A DNA stretch of 34,834 bases from a bacterium (GTDB lineage Bacteria > Krumholzibacteriota > Krumholzibacteriia > LZORAL124-64-63). A program made the position numbers and the translations under genes. Positions 22,627-32,273 of this stretch are shown here, one piece after another. The stretch is taken from positions 1 through 34,834 of the forward strand of contig JAHIYU010000116.1 in NCBI GenBank assembly GCA_018814885.1. Direction: 5' to 3'. A model generated the notes under the pieces. It did no database searches and was not told the origin of the DNA. It was given only the letters and a program-made list of their open reading frames with translations. The stretch's first letter is position 1. Each line of letters begins with the position of its first letter.

Positions 22627-23310
22627 ATGTTCACCGGTCTGGTGAAGGAGATCGGGACCGTGAAGGGTCTGCGGCGACGCGGCGACATCGCGCAACTGAC
22701 CCTGCGCGCCCCGCGGTGCGCGGGTGAACTCGACCTGGGCGACAGCCTCGCCGTAAACGGCGTCTGTCTCACCGTGACCGGCCTCGGGAGTGGGACGGTC
22801 ACCGTCGATGCGGTGGCCGAGACCCTGCGCGTGACAACCCTGGGTGGATGGCGGTCCGGCCGGCGGGTCCACCTGGAACCGGCCCTGCGTGCGGGTGACA
22901 GTCTGGGCGGCCATCTGGTCCTTGGACACGTGGACGGCGTCGGCGTCGTGGCTGCGGTGCGGCGCCGGGGCGAGCAGATGCGACTGGCGATCACCTATCC
23001 CGCGCAGCTCGGGATCTGGCTGCTGCCCAAGGGGTCGATCGCGGTCGACGGCGTGAGTCTCACCCTCGACGAGAGGCCGTCCGCGGGCGTTTTCACCGTT
23101 AACCTGATCCCGCACACGCTGCGGGGGACCCGCTTCGCCGAGTTGCGTCCGGGCGAACGGGTCAACCTGGAAGCCGACGTCCTGGCCAAGGGAGCCGGAC
23201 GCGCGTTCCCCCGCACCGCGGCGCAGGCACCGGCCGGCCGGCCGGCGCCCCTGACACTCGATCGCGTCCTGCGCAGCGGCTGGCGCCGCCGTGGCGGGCG
23301 CGGCAGCTGA
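22627..23310 (+). CDS. ribE: Riboflavin synthase, alpha subunit
   Basis: A 227-residue lumazine-binding protein with two similar beta-barrel repeats: about 1-95 ([20 protein letters not shown]) and about 96-190 ([27 protein letters not shown]). It dismutates two 6,7-dimethyl-8-ribityllumazine molecules to riboflavin. After the second repeat there is an extra basic, Pro/Ala-rich tail of about 30 residues (ending [11 protein letters not shown]) that I do not expect in the core family. ATG 22627 has GGGGAGG 6 bases upstream and lies 1 base after the ribD stop, so coupling is likely. Confidence 0.95.
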   Translation: MFTGLVKEIGTVKGLRRRGDIAQLTLRAPRCAGELDLGDSLAVNGVCLTVTGLGSGTVTVDAVAETLRVTTLGGWRSGRRVHLEPALRAGDSLGGHLVLGHVDGVGVVAAVRRRGEQMRLAITYPAQLGIWLLPKGSIAVDGVSLTLDERPSAGVFTVNLIPHTLRGTRFAELRPGERVNLEADVLAKGAGRAFPRTAAQAPAGRPAPLTLDRVLRSGWRRRGGRGS

Positions 23311-23330
23311 TCACCGGGATTGGAGCGAAG

Positions 23331-24584
23331 ATGAACGACGACGTGAAGCTGGACACCATCGACGAGGCCATCACCGCCATCCGCGCCGGCGAGATCGTGG
23401 TGGTGGTCGACGACAAGGACCGCGAGAACGAGGGCGACTTCATCATGGCGGCCGAATGCGTCACACCCGAGGCCGTCAACTTCATCAGCAAGCAGGGCCG
23501 CGGCCTGATCTGCGTGTCGGTTCCCGGCCGGCTGGCCCGCGAACTCGACCTGCCGCCCATGGTGGCGCGCAACGAGGCGCGCATGCTCACCCACTTCACG
23601 GTGACCGTCGATGCGGCCGAGGGAGTCACGACCGGCATCTCCGCCCAGGACCGCGCCTGCACCATCAAGATCCTGGCCGATCCCGCGGCCAAGGCCGGCG
23701 ATCTGGTGCGCCCGGGCCACATCTTCCCCCTGGAGGCCAAGGCCGGCGGCGTGCTCAAGCGCGCCGGCCACACCGAGGCCGTCGTGGACCTCTGTACCCT
23801 GGCCGGCCTGCGGCCCGCGGGCGTGCTCTGCGAGATCATGGACGACGACGGCTCCATGGCGCGGCTGCCCCGCCTGCGCGAGATCGCCGACGAGTTCGGG
23901 CTCAAGCTGGTATCCATCGCCGACCTGATCGCGTACCGTCGCGTCCACGAGAAGCTGGTGATCCGCGATGTCGAGGTGGCTATGCCGACCCGCTTCGGCG
24001 ACTTCACCATGGTGGCCTACACGACCTCGGTGGACGACGCCCAGCACGTGGCCCTGGTCATGGGCGAACCGGATCCCGAGCGTCCCACCCTGGTGCGCGT
24101 CCACTCCGAATGCCTGACCGGCGACCTCTTCCACTCGCTGCGCTGCGACTGCGGCGAGCAGCTGGAGGCGGCGCTGGCGGCCATCGCGAGGATCGGCGAG
24201 GGCGTCCTGCTCTACATGCGCCAGGAGGGGCGGGGCATCGGGCTGATCAACAAGCTCAAGGCCTACCAGCTGCAGGACGAGGGCGCCGACACCGTCGAGG
24301 CCAACCACCGCCTCGGCTTCGGCGACGACCTGCGCGACTACGGCATCGGCGCGCAGATCCTGCGCGACCTGGGCGTGCGCCGGCTGAAGCTGATGACCAA
24401 CAACCCGCGCAAACTCGTGGGGCTCGAGGGCTACGGCCTGGAGCTGACCACGCGCGTGCCGATCGAGATGCCACCCAACGAGAACAACCTGAGGTACCTC
24501 AAGACCAAGAAAGACAAGCTGGGACACTTGCTCCACCATCTGGAGAGCGAGGTCGCCGGCCGCACCCGAGCCGAAGGAGAATAG
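23331..24584 (+). CDS. ribBA: Bifunctional 3,4-dihydroxy-2-butanone-4-phosphate synthase / GTP cyclohydrolase II
   Basis: A 417-residue fusion supplying both precursors of riboflavin. The RibB domain (about 1-205) shows [43 protein letters not shown] and [11 protein letters not shown]; it makes dihydroxybutanone phosphate from ribulose 5-phosphate. The RibA domain (about 206-405) has the zinc cysteines in [16 protein letters not shown] (from about residue 260) and the [17 protein letters not shown] motif, typical of active GTP cyclohydrolase II, ending with [18 protein letters not shown] 23331 has GGAG upstream. ribH begins 2 bases after its stop. Confidence 0.97.
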   Translation: MNDDVKLDTIDEAITAIRAGEIVVVVDDKDRENEGDFIMAAECVTPEAVNFISKQGRGLICVSVPGRLARELDLPPMVARNEARMLTHFTVTVDAAEGVTTGISAQDRACTIKILADPAAKAGDLVRPGHIFPLEAKAGGVLKRAGHTEAVVDLCTLAGLRPAGVLCEIMDDDGSMARLPRLREIADEFGLKLVSIADLIAYRRVHEKLVIRDVEVAMPTRFGDFTMVAYTTSVDDAQHVALVMGEPDPERPTLVRVHSECLTGDLFHSLRCDCGEQLEAALAAIARIGEGVLLYMRQEGRGIGLINKLKAYQLQDEGADTVEANHRLGFGDDLRDYGIGAQILRDLGVRRLKLMTNNPRKLVGLEGYGLELTTRVPIEMPPNENNLRYLKTKKDKLGHLLHHLESEVAGRTRAEGE

Positions 24585-24586
24585 AG

Positions 24587-25060
24587 ATGGGCAAGACCTT
24601 CACCGGCAGCTTCGACGCCCGCGGCGGGAAGATCGCGATCGTCGCCAGCCGCTTCAACGAGTTCGTCGTCGGCGAGCTGCTCGACGGCGCGCACGACTGC
24701 CTGCGCCGGCACGGCGTCGACGACAACGACATCGACACGGCCTGGGTGCCGGGCAGCTTCGAGATCCCGCTGGCGGCGAAACGCCTGGCCGCGTCGGGCC
24801 GCTACGCCGCGGTGGTCTGCCTGGGGTGCCTGATCCAGGGCGATACGCCCCATTTCGGCTACATCGCCGCCGAGGTCACCAAGGGCATCGCGCAGGTCTC
24901 CATGGACAGCAACGTGCCGGTGGCCTACGGCATCATCACGGCCGACACGCTGGAACAGGCCATCGAGCGGGCGGGGACCAAGGCCGGCAACAAGGGATTC
25001 GACGCCGCCATGTCCGCCCTGGAAATGATCGATCTCTGGCGCGTCATCGAAAAGGGCTAG
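24587..25060 (+). CDS. ribH: 6,7-dimethyl-8-ribityllumazine synthase
   Basis: A 157-residue lumazine synthase, normal length. It joins the RibBA product to the RibD-derived pyrimidine. Motifs are [25 protein letters not shown], the phosphate-binding [22 protein letters not shown] with catalytic His89, and [20 protein letters not shown]. Such proteins usually form pentamers or 60-subunit capsids. Its own motif reads GDTPHFGY where many homologues have GxTPHFDY, a small change. ATG 24587 has AAGGAG 7 bases upstream. nusB begins 3 bases downstream. Confidence 0.97.
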   Translation: MGKTFTGSFDARGGKIAIVASRFNEFVVGELLDGAHDCLRRHGVDDNDIDTAWVPGSFEIPLAAKRLAASGRYAAVVCLGCLIQGDTPHFGYIAAEVTKGIAQVSMDSNVPVAYGIITADTLEQAIERAGTKAGNKGFDAAMSALEMIDLWRVIEKG

Positions 25061-25063
25061 CGC

Positions 25064-25507
25064 ATGGGCAAGAGACGCAAGGGCCGGGAGCTCCTGGTCC
25101 AGGCCATCTACGCCGCTTCCCTGAGCGGCGGCGGCTTGCAGGACTGTGTCGACGACCAGATCGAGCGCAGACAGGCTTCGGCCGAGACGGCCGCGTTCGT
25201 GCGGCCCCTGGCCGACCTGATCGAACGTCACCGCGACGAGCTCGACGCGAGCCTGGACGTCCTGCTCGAGAACTGGGATCCGGCGCGGGTCGGACAGGTC
25301 GAGCGTGCGATCTTTCGGCTGGCCCTGGCGGAGCTGCGCTTCTGCGCGGACGTGCCGGTCAGCGTGGTGCTGAACGAAGCCTGCGAACTCGCCCGTCTGT
25401 TCGGGGACGAGGGCACGGTCCAGTTCGTCAACGGTCTGCTCGACCGCGCCGCGCGCACGGCCCGCCCGGGCGCACCCGCGGGCCCGGGGGAGAACGACAA
25501 GCCGTGA
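25064..25507 (+). CDS. nusB: Transcription antitermination factor NusB
   Basis: A 147-residue all-helical RNA-binding protein that, with NusE/S10, binds boxA in rRNA leaders and supports antitermination. The N-terminal GRELLVQAIYAA helix and the C-terminal RVGQVERAIFRLALAEL, VVLNEACELARLFGDEG and FVNGLLDR segments are diagnostic. The last 18 residues (Ala/Pro/Gly-rich) are not conserved. ribH-nusB adjacency is one of the most frequent in bacteria. Its stop overlaps the next start (GTGA, 25504-25507). Confidence 0.95.
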   Translation: MGKRRKGRELLVQAIYAASLSGGGLQDCVDDQIERRQASAETAAFVRPLADLIERHRDELDASLDVLLENWDPARVGQVERAIFRLALAELRFCADVPVSVVLNEACELARLFGDEGTVQFVNGLLDRAARTARPGAPAGPGENDKP

Positions 25508-26283
25508 AGGTCTCCACCAAGCGCCACTGGCAGGACTTCTGGGACGAGGCCGATCGCCTCGGCCTCGAGGACGTCTACGGCAACGACGGCCGCATCGTGC
25601 GCGAACTGTTCGCCCTGGGCGATCCCGCCGGCAAGCGCGTGCTGGAGGTGGGCGCCGGCACCGGCCGCGATGCTGTGGCCCTGGCGGCTGCCGGTGCCGA
25701 AGTGTGGACCCTCGACTACGTGCCCGGATCGTTGGCGTTGACCAGGCGGGCGGCCGCCGAGGCGGGCGTGGCCGTCCGGCCCGTCGGCGGCGACGCCCTG
25801 GGCAAACCCTTCCCCGACGACAGCTTCGACCTCGTCTTCCACCAGGGACTGCTGGAGCATTTCCGCGACCCGCTGCCGCTCCTGCGCGAGGATCTGCGCG
25901 TGCTCAGGCCCGGTGGGTACCTGCTGGTCGACGTGCCGCAGACCTGGCATTACTACACCGTCGGCAAGCAGGTCCTGATCGCCATGGGCCGCTGGTTCGC
26001 GGGCTGGGAGACACAGTTCACACCGGCCCGGCTGGAGCGTGCCGCGACAGCCGCCGGCGGACGCGTCGTGCGCACCTACGGCGACTGGATGATGCCGGGC
26101 CTGTGGTACCGGGCCATCCGCAAGTTGACACTCACCCGTCTGGGCCTGAAGCTCCCCATGTATCCCGATCCGGTCCCACCGCTGGGACGGGCCCTGGCCC
26201 GCTGGCGAGACAGCCTGTGCGAGAGACGCTGGGCCCTGTACACGATGATGACCATCGGCGTCGTGGTGACCAAGAGCGACTAG
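25504..26283 (+). CDS. SAM-dependent methyltransferase (class I)
   Basis: A 259-residue protein with a Rossmann-fold methyltransferase core. Motif I is VLEVGAGTGRD (about 46-56), the acidic end of strand 2 is WTLDYVPGS, and motif post-I/II is FPDDSFDLVFHQGLLEHF followed by LRVLRPGGYLLVDVPQ. The C-terminal 70 residues hold hydrophobic, basic helices (GLWYRAIRKLTLTRLGLK) that may bind a membrane or lipid substrate. The substrate cannot be told. GTG 25504 overlaps the nusB stop, with a GGGGGAG site upstream. Followed by a glycosyltransferase, it may modify a glycan, a quinone or a lipid-linked sugar. It is at the boundary between the rib operon and the glycan cluster. Confidence 0.85.
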   Translation: MKVSTKRHWQDFWDEADRLGLEDVYGNDGRIVRELFALGDPAGKRVLEVGAGTGRDAVALAAAGAEVWTLDYVPGSLALTRRAAAEAGVAVRPVGGDALGKPFPDDSFDLVFHQGLLEHFRDPLPLLREDLRVLRPGGYLLVDVPQTWHYYTVGKQVLIAMGRWFAGWETQFTPARLERAATAAGGRVVRTYGDWMMPGLWYRAIRKLTLTRLGLKLPMYPDPVPPLGRALARWRDSLCERRWALYTMMTIGVVVTKSD

Positions 26284-26304
26284 CCCGGGCTGGGGGAGTA
26301 CCCG

Positions 26305-27435
26305 TTGCGGATCCTGGCGGTAAACTGGCGCGACATCCGCGATCCCCTGGGCGGCGGCGCCGAGATCCACCTCCATGAGATCCTCAAGCGCGCCGTCTCG
26401 GCCGGGCACGAGGTCGATCTGGTCGTATCGGGGCAGTCCGGCGCTCCGGCGCGCGAGACCATCGACGGCGTCCGCATCCAGCGCCGCGGCCACTGGGCGG
26501 TCGCCAATCTCGTCCTGCCCTGGGTGGTGCGGCGCCTGCTGCGCGAGCGCGACTTCGACCTCCTGGTCGAGGACATCAACAAGATCCCCTTCTACACGCC
26601 CCTCTACGCCGGCGGTGTGCCCGTACTCGCGGTAGTGCCCCATCTCTTCGGCGCGACCGTCTTCCGAGAGGCCAACCCCCTGCTGGCCGCCTACGTCTGG
26701 GCAGCCGAACGTCCTTTGCCTCGGGTGTATCGCGACGCCGCCTTCGAGGTCATCAGCCCGTCCACCCGCGACGATCTGATCGGCCGCGGCCTGCCCGCCG
26801 CGCACGTGCATTGCGTCCACTGCGGCATCGACCGCGCGCGGCTGCGGATTCCCGATCCGCCGCCGCGCGACGATCCGCCGCTGATCGTCTCGTGGAGCCG
26901 CCTGCGCCGGTACAAGAGCCTGGAGGTGGCGGTGCGCGCCTTCGCGCGCATCCGGGAAACCGTTCCCGGCGCCCGCCTGATGATCGTGGGCCGTGGCCCG
27001 GACGAGGGGCGCCTGCGGCGCGAGGCCGCGCGTCTGGGCCTGGCCGAGGCGGTGGCGTTCGCCGGCTACCTGGACGAATCGGCGCTGGCAGAGGTCCTGC
27101 ACCGCGCAAGGCTTTTCCTCAACCCGAGCCCCAAGGAGGGCTGGGGCCTGACCGTCATCGAGGCCAACGCCTGCGGACTGCCCGTGGTGGCCAGCGACCG
27201 CCCCGGACTCCGCGATTCGGTGCGGGACGGCGAGACCGGCCTGCTGGTGCCCTACGGCGATCACGCGGCCATGGCCGACGCGGCCCTCTCGCTCCTGACT
27301 GACGGCGTGCGCTGGCGGACCTTCAGCGAAGCGGCGCGCGCCTGGTCGAGCACCTTCGACTGGGACCGTTGCGCCGACGAATCCCTGGCGCTGTTCGCTG
27401 AGGTCGCGAAACGCCCCGGCGGGAGGCGGTCATGA
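26305..27435 (+). CDS. Glycosyltransferase, GT-B fold (GT4-like)
   Basis: A 376-residue GT-B enzyme. The N-terminal domain starts MRILAVNWRDIRDPLGGGAE, with the glycine-rich GGGAEIHLHEIL loop typical of GT4. The C-terminal domain holds the nucleotide-sugar site: VSWSRLRRYKSLE, RLMIVGRGPDEG and the EGWGLTVIEANACGLPVV motif with its E-x7-E pair. Donor and acceptor are unknown; GDP-mannose from manC is a candidate. TTG 26305 is supported by GGGGGAG (26292-26298), 6 bases upstream. Its stop overlaps the next ATG (27432-27435). Confidence 0.9.
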   Translation: MRILAVNWRDIRDPLGGGAEIHLHEILKRAVSAGHEVDLVVSGQSGAPARETIDGVRIQRRGHWAVANLVLPWVVRRLLRERDFDLLVEDINKIPFYTPLYAGGVPVLAVVPHLFGATVFREANPLLAAYVWAAERPLPRVYRDAAFEVISPSTRDDLIGRGLPAAHVHCVHCGIDRARLRIPDPPPRDDPPLIVSWSRLRRYKSLEVAVRAFARIRETVPGARLMIVGRGPDEGRLRREAARLGLAEAVAFAGYLDESALAEVLHRARLFLNPSPKEGWGLTVIEANACGLPVVASDRPGLRDSVRDGETGLLVPYGDHAAMADAALSLLTDGVRWRTFSEAARAWSSTFDWDRCADESLALFAEVAKRPGGRRS

Positions 27436-28424
27436 ATCGCCGTGCATTCGGCGCCGTCCTGAAGCTCGCGATCAGCGCCCTGCTGGTCTGGTTCCTCTTC
27501 CGTTTCCGCGACGTGTCTTCGACCTCGCTGCTCGACGTCGTGGACGATCCGGACTGGGGCCTGCTGGGCCTGGCCGTGCTGGTGTTCTCGGCCTCGGCGC
27601 TGGCTGGCGCAGCCCAATGGGGCTGGATCCTGCGCGTGGCGGGCCTCGGCACCCCGTGGCTGGAGATGGGCCGCCTCTACTTCGTGGGGATGTTCTTCAA
27701 CAACTTCCTGCTGGGCAACGTGGGCGGGGACGCCGTCAAGGTCTACGACCTGGGCCGTCGCGCGGGCAGCACGGTGAAGGTGTTCTGCGGCACGGCCCTG
27801 GACCGGCTGGTGGGTCTGTGCGCCCTGACGGTGCTGGCGCTGATGGCCTTTGGTGTGGCCGCGGCGGGCGGGCTGGCCTTGCCGCCCGTGGCAGCGCTGG
27901 TGCTGGCCCTGGTCGTGTGGAGCGGCGGACTGGCCGTCCTGCTCTCCGGCCGCGTCTCGTCCCTGGTTTCCCGGGCGCTCGCGCGGCTGCCCTGGCCCGC
28001 GGTGGGAGAGAGGTTCGCGCAGTTCGTGGCGGAGTTCCGACTGTACCGCCGCCGCCCGGCCTGGCTGGCGCGGGTCTTCCTGCTGGCGCTGGGCGTACAG
28101 GCGTTGCGCGTGACGACGCACGTGCTGATCGTCGCGGCCCTCGGCATCGCGCTGGATGGGGCGCGCATCCTGCAGCTCTTCGTGCTGGTTCCCCTGCTCG
28201 GCATCCTGATCGCGCTGCCGGTGAGCCTGAACGGCCTGGGCCTGCGCGAGGTGGCCGCGGCCGAGCTCTTCGTGACCGCCGGCGTCGTCGCGGCGGACTC
28301 GCAGGCGGTCGCCGTGGAGTTCCTGGCCTACCTGGCGCAGGTGCTGGTCAGCCTGGCCGGCGGCGTGTTCTTCATGCTCGGTCCGGTGCGCGCTGCGGGC
28401 CGCGACGCCCCGACCGGGGAATAG
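27432..28424 (+). CDS. Polytopic membrane protein, lysylphosphatidylglycerol synthase TM region / YbhN family
   Basis: A 330-residue protein with about eight hydrophobic helices. Hallmarks of the LPG_synthase_TM/UPF0104 family are FFNNFLLGNVGGDAVKVYDLGRR (split across a re-entrant segment) and the C-terminal LPVSLNGLGLREVAAAELF. Members are thought to be flippase-like, moving lipids or lipid-linked sugars across the inner membrane; in MprF they carry aminoacyl-PG. No aminoacyl transferase domain is present. Co-transcribed with the preceding glycosyltransferase (4-base overlap), so a lipid-glycan substrate is plausible but unproven. Confidence 0.85.
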   Translation: MNRRAFGAVLKLAISALLVWFLFRFRDVSSTSLLDVVDDPDWGLLGLAVLVFSASALAGAAQWGWILRVAGLGTPWLEMGRLYFVGMFFNNFLLGNVGGDAVKVYDLGRRAGSTVKVFCGTALDRLVGLCALTVLALMAFGVAAAGGLALPPVAALVLALVVWSGGLAVLLSGRVSSLVSRALARLPWPAVGERFAQFVAEFRLYRRRPAWLARVFLLALGVQALRVTTHVLIVAALGIALDGARILQLFVLVPLLGILIALPVSLNGLGLREVAAAELFVTAGVVAADSQAVAVEFLAYLAQVLVSLAGGVFFMLGPVRAAGRDAPTGE

Positions 28425-28459
28425 CGGCCGGGCGGGTGCGGAACCTCCCGCGCGCGGGG

Positions 28460-28488
28460 TTGTTGCGCTCTGGACCGTGTGTTAGATT
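28460..28488 (+). promoter_or_regulatory. Possible promoter of the DUF2723 gene, extended -10
   Basis: TTGTTG (28460-28465), a 17-base spacer and TAGATT (28483-28488), preceded by TG at 28480-28481, form an extended -10 like that before 7625. A short GC palindrome (28447-28458) lies just upstream. Confidence 0.4.
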
Positions 28489-28539
28489 GGCCCGGCCATA
28501 TCGATATTGGACGCCACGCATCTCAAGCGAAGGAATGCC

Positions 28540-31227
28540 ATGCCGGCAGCCGATTGGCTCAGAAAGCCCACGAACCTGATTTCCGTGGGCGTGTTCGCGC
28601 TCGCCCTGGTTGTTTACGGTTTCACCTTGCCCGCGACCCTGAGTTTCTGGGATTGCGGGGAATACATCACGACATCGCATATCCTGGGCATCCCGCACCA
28701 GCCGGGCACGCCGCTCTACGTCCTGGTGGGGCGCTGCTTCGACATCGTGCTGTCGCCGCTGATGAACACCGCGCAGGCCGTCAATTTCATGTCGGCGTTC
28801 TTCAGCGCCCTGGCGATCATGTTCATCTACCTGATCATCAAGGACATCGGCCGTCGCGCCGATCCCGACGCCTCCTGGCTGCCCCACGCCGGCGGCGTCG
28901 TGGGCGCGCTCTTCCTGCTCTTCAGCGCGACTTACTGGAACAACGCCATCGAGGCCGAGGTCTACGGACTGGCGGCCTTCATGATCAGCTGCCTGACCTG
29001 GCTGGCCCTGCGCTGGTACGACATCAGCGATACGAAGCACAGCAACCGGCTGCTGTACCTGGTGATCTATCTCCTTGGCCTGGGCGTGGGCTTCCATCTG
29101 GGGACGCTGCTCGTCTACCCGGGCATCTTCGTGCTGATCCTGCTGACCGGACGACGCCGGCTCGAGCTCTTCGATCTGCTGGCCCTGAGTTTCGGTCTGG
29201 CGCTGTTTTTGCTCTCCACGATGATCAACGACGACTTCGTGCTCACCGGCGGCATGATCGTGCTGCTATCGCTGGCCGTGGTGCGCAGTTTCTCGGGGAA
29301 GCACTTCCTGCTGGTTTCGACGGGCGTGTTCCTGCTCGGCCTGTCGGTGCATCTGTTCATGCTGACCCGCGCGGGACTGGACCCGGCCATCAACCAGTCC
29401 CAGCCGGACAACTTCGCCACGCTGATGTCGGTGCTGCGGCGCGAGCAGTATCCGCCCATCGATCCCTTAGTCCGCAAGGCCGATCTCTGGTGGCAGATCC
29501 AGTACTACTACAACTACCTGCTCGACCAGTTCACCTTCCTGGATCTCGGCTCGGGACATGCCGGCCGCCTCGCCGTCATCTTCGGGCCGATCTTCCTGGG
29601 CTTGCTGGGGATGATCCATGCGGTCTGGCGCGCGCGGCCGTGGGCCTGGATGCTGCTCGTCAACTACCTGATCAACGCCGACATCCTGAACTTCTACCTC
29701 AACTTCAGCGATCACGAGGTGCGCGAGCGCGACTACTTCTTCTTCGCCGGCTTCCTGTTCTTCGCGGTGTTCATCGGTCTCGGCGCGGCCGCGCTGCTGC
29801 GCTATCTCGCCGGTCCCCTGGGCCGGGCCGGCCGGCAACTGGGTCCGGGGGACCGACCGGCGCCGATCCGCGTCAAGGCGACGGTCGCCGTGGTGGCGGG
29901 CCTGCTGATCGTCCTGCCCGCGCTGCCCCTGGCGCCCGGCCACGCCAAGTGGTTCGAGCACGACCGCACCGACAACGCCGTGGCCCGCGAGTACGCCTGG
30001 AACCTGATGGCCGGGCTCGATCCCGACTCCATCGTCTTCACCAACGGGGACAACGACACCTTCCCGCTGTGGTACCTGCAGGAGGTGGAGGGATTCCGCC
30101 GCGACGTCACGGTCGTCAACCTGGCCCTGATCAACCTGCCCTGGTACATCAAGCAGCTCAAGCGGGCCGACCCGCCCTTGCCCTGCTCGTACACCGACGA
30201 GGAGGTGGAGAAGATGCGGGCCATCCGCTACGAGGACCCGGACACGGGGCGGCAGGAGACCATCTACGTCAAGGACTACATGGTCCACAACATCATCGAG
30301 CAGTCCCTGGGCCGGCGACCGGTCTTCTTCGCGGTGACCATTCCCCAGGAGAACATGCACCGCTACTTCGACATGCTGCAGATGGAAGGCCTGGCCTACC
30401 GCTTCACGGGCAAGCGCAACGCGGACGGCCTGCCGTCGGTCGACCCCGATCGCATGATGGCCAACCTCTACGGGCTCTACGGATACAGCGCCTCCCTGGA
30501 CGGCGACGACGCCCGGCGACGCGAGGAATTCGAACGTCTGAACGGCATCGGCATCAGGGGCGAAGACAGCGATTCGCGGCAACTGCTCGGCGAACGAACG
30601 TGGCGCCTGGACGGCCTGCCCGAGCTCACGGGCGCCCATCGCGAGGACGTGTACTTCGACCAGAACGCGGAGAACCTCCTCGGCAACTATCCCGCGGGCC
30701 TGATCCGCGCCGGGTACGATTACCTGCTCCGCGCCGAGAACACATCGTCCGGGGAAGAGGCCGCCTACGATGAACTGCTGGCCAAGTCGGAAGCGGCCTT
30801 TCACCTGGCCGCGGCCTTCGATCCGACCTTCCCCATGCTGACCGATCTCTATCCCATGGTGATGATCACGCGGGGCAAGGCCGACGTCGCCGCGGCGCAC
30901 ATGCTGCGGATACACGGCCGGATACCGCCCGAGGACGAGCAGACGGTCGTGCCCCAGGTCCTGAACTCGATGCTGCGCTACCGGGAATTCGCGGCGGCCA
31001 GATCCTGGATGGAGGGCGTGATCCGGGAATCCCCCGACGATCCGCGCGGCTATCTGCACCTGTTCAACGTCCACCGTCTGGCCGGCGACGTGCTGGGCTG
31101 CCGGGAAGTCATGGCGGACTGGACATCCCGTTTCGGCGCACCGAACGAGGAGATGGCCAGCATGCTGCTGGAACTGCTGGAGAGCGAGACTTCGCCCGAC
31201 ACCGGCGCCGGCGAGGAGGGCTCATGA
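28540..31227 (+). CDS. DUF2723 multi-pass membrane protein (protein O-mannosyltransferase-like) with soluble TPR-like tail
   Basis: An 895-residue protein. The N-terminal half (about 10-470) has many membrane helices and the DUF2723 signature, FTLPATLSFWDCGEYI followed by GIPHQPGTPLYVLVG; the acidic residues in SFWDCGE match the catalytic-type Asp/Glu of GT-C glycosyltransferases. A periplasmic segment around 490-700 includes FTNGDNDTFPLWYLQEVEGFRRDVTVVNL, found in related proteins (quoted in two pieces: FTNGDNDTFPLWY and QEVEGFRRDV). The last 130 residues are TPR-like helices. It may transfer a sugar from a polyprenyl carrier to exported proteins. ATG 28540 is chosen over TTG 28507 for GAAGGA 5 bases upstream. 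Its stop overlaps the next start. Confidence 0.85.
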   Translation: MPAADWLRKPTNLISVGVFALALVVYGFTLPATLSFWDCGEYITTSHILGIPHQPGTPLYVLVGRCFDIVLSPLMNTAQAVNFMSAFFSALAIMFIYLIIKDIGRRADPDASWLPHAGGVVGALFLLFSATYWNNAIEAEVYGLAAFMISCLTWLALRWYDISDTKHSNRLLYLVIYLLGLGVGFHLGTLLVYPGIFVLILLTGRRRLELFDLLALSFGLALFLLSTMINDDFVLTGGMIVLLSLAVVRSFSGKHFLLVSTGVFLLGLSVHLFMLTRAGLDPAINQSQPDNFATLMSVLRREQYPPIDPLVRKADLWWQIQYYYNYLLDQFTFLDLGSGHAGRLAVIFGPIFLGLLGMIHAVWRARPWAWMLLVNYLINADILNFYLNFSDHEVRERDYFFFAGFLFFAVFIGLGAAALLRYLAGPLGRAGRQLGPGDRPAPIRVKATVAVVAGLLIVLPALPLAPGHAKWFEHDRTDNAVAREYAWNLMAGLDPDSIVFTNGDNDTFPLWYLQEVEGFRRDVTVVNLALINLPWYIKQLKRADPPLPCSYTDEEVEKMRAIRYEDPDTGRQETIYVKDYMVHNIIEQSLGRRPVFFAVTIPQENMHRYFDMLQMEGLAYRFTGKRNADGLPSVDPDRMMANLYGLYGYSASLDGDDARRREEFERLNGIGIRGEDSDSRQLLGERTWRLDGLPELTGAHREDVYFDQNAENLLGNYPAGLIRAGYDYLLRAENTSSGEEAAYDELLAKSEAAFHLAAAFDPTFPMLTDLYPMVMITRGKADVAAAHMLRIHGRIPPEDEQTVVPQVLNSMLRYREFAAARSWMEGVIRESPDDPRGYLHLFNVHRLAGDVLGCREVMADWTSRFGAPNEEMASMLLELLESETSPDTGAGEEGS

Positions 31228-32273
31228 AGGACGGCAACGGCAAGGTGGTCGTCGACGTTCCGCGGGAGCTCGGCCCCGCGCTGGCCGACGGTTCTCGCGT
31301 CGTGGTCACCGGTTGCGCCGGTTTCATCGGCAGCCATCTCACCGAAGCCTTGCTCGACCTGGGCTGCCTGGTGACCGGTGTCGATTCCCTGAACGACTAC
31401 TACGATCCCGCGCAGAAACGCGAGCACCTGTCGGGCTTCGAGGACCACCCGCGGTTCGAGCTCCACCAGGCCGACTTGAACGACCTGGACGCCGTCGCGC
31501 TGCTCGACGGCGCTACGGCGGTCTTCCACCTCGCGGCGCAGGCCGGCGTGAGAGCGAGCTGGGGAGAGCATTTCCAGGACTACCTGGACCGGAACCTCAA
31601 GGCCACCCAGCGCCTGCTGGAGGCCTGCAAGGAGGAGAGTGTGGCGCGCGGGCTGGTGCGCTTCGTCTATTCCAGCAGCAGCTCGATCTACGGCGACCGG
31701 ACGGACCTGCCCGTGGCGGAGACCGCCCTGCCCCAGCCCTTCTCGCCGTACGGGGTCACCAAGCTCGCCGCCGAGCACCTCTGCGTGCTGTATGCCGCCA
31801 ACTTCGACGTGCCGGTCACCGCGCTGCGCTACTTCACGGTCTTCGGACCGCGCCAGCGCCCCGACATGGCCTTCCGCAAGTTCATCGAGGCCGCCCTGGA
31901 CGGCAGGCCGTGGCACATCTTCGGCGACGGCAACCAGACCCGCGACTTCACCTTCGTCGCCGACGCCGTGGTCGCGAACCTGCTGGCGGTCGCGGCCCCC
32001 GGCCGCTGGGGCGTCTACAACGTGGGCGGCGGCGCGCGCATTTCCCTGCGGGAGGCGCTCGACGTGATGCGCGGCCTGCTCGCCTCTGCGGCGCCGGGAG
32101 TGAAGCCCGTGCTGGAACACGTGCCGACCGAAAAAGGCGATGTGCGCGATACCTGGTCCGCACCCGACCTGGCGCGCGAAGCCATCGGCTACGAGTCCGT
32201 CGTCCCCTTCGCCGACGGCTTGCGACAGGAAATCGCGTGGGTGCTGGAGAGGAGGCGACGCCTTGGCGGTTGA
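31224..32273 (+). CDS. NAD-dependent sugar epimerase/dehydratase (extended SDR, UDP-glucuronate 4-epimerase-like)
   Basis: A 349-residue extended SDR. The NAD loop is TGCAGFIGSHL (about 29-39); VDSLNDYYDP is typical of UDP-glucuronate or UDP-galactose 4-epimerases. The catalytic set is SSSSSIYGD with YGVTK (Tyr and Lys of YxxxK). RYFTVFGPRQRPDMAF and GDGNQTRDFTFVADAV close the substrate site. It interconverts nucleotide sugars in the cytosol; the exact sugar is uncertain. About 22 extra residues precede the NAD fold. ATG 31224 overlaps the DUF2723 stop (ATGA). The next gene overlaps its end by 11 bases. Confidence 0.9.
   Translation: MKDGNGKVVVDVPRELGPALADGSRVVVTGCAGFIGSHLTEALLDLGCLVTGVDSLNDYYDPAQKREHLSGFEDHPRFELHQADLNDLDAVALLDGATAVFHLAAQAGVRASWGEHFQDYLDRNLKATQRLLEACKEESVARGLVRFVYSSSSSIYGDRTDLPVAETALPQPFSPYGVTKLAAEHLCVLYAANFDVPVTALRYFTVFGPRQRPDMAFRKFIEAALDGRPWHIFGDGNQTRDFTFVADAVVANLLAVAAPGRWGVYNVGGGARISLREALDVMRGLLASAAPGVKPVLEHVPTEKGDVRDTWSAPDLAREAIGYESVVPFADGLRQEIAWVLERRRRLGG

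Noticed and set aside
20091..22994. A 967-codon minus-strand frame across ftsY, the riboswitch and ribD/ribE
   Set aside because: It crosses several certain plus-strand genes and the riboswitch. Its length reflects GC bias.
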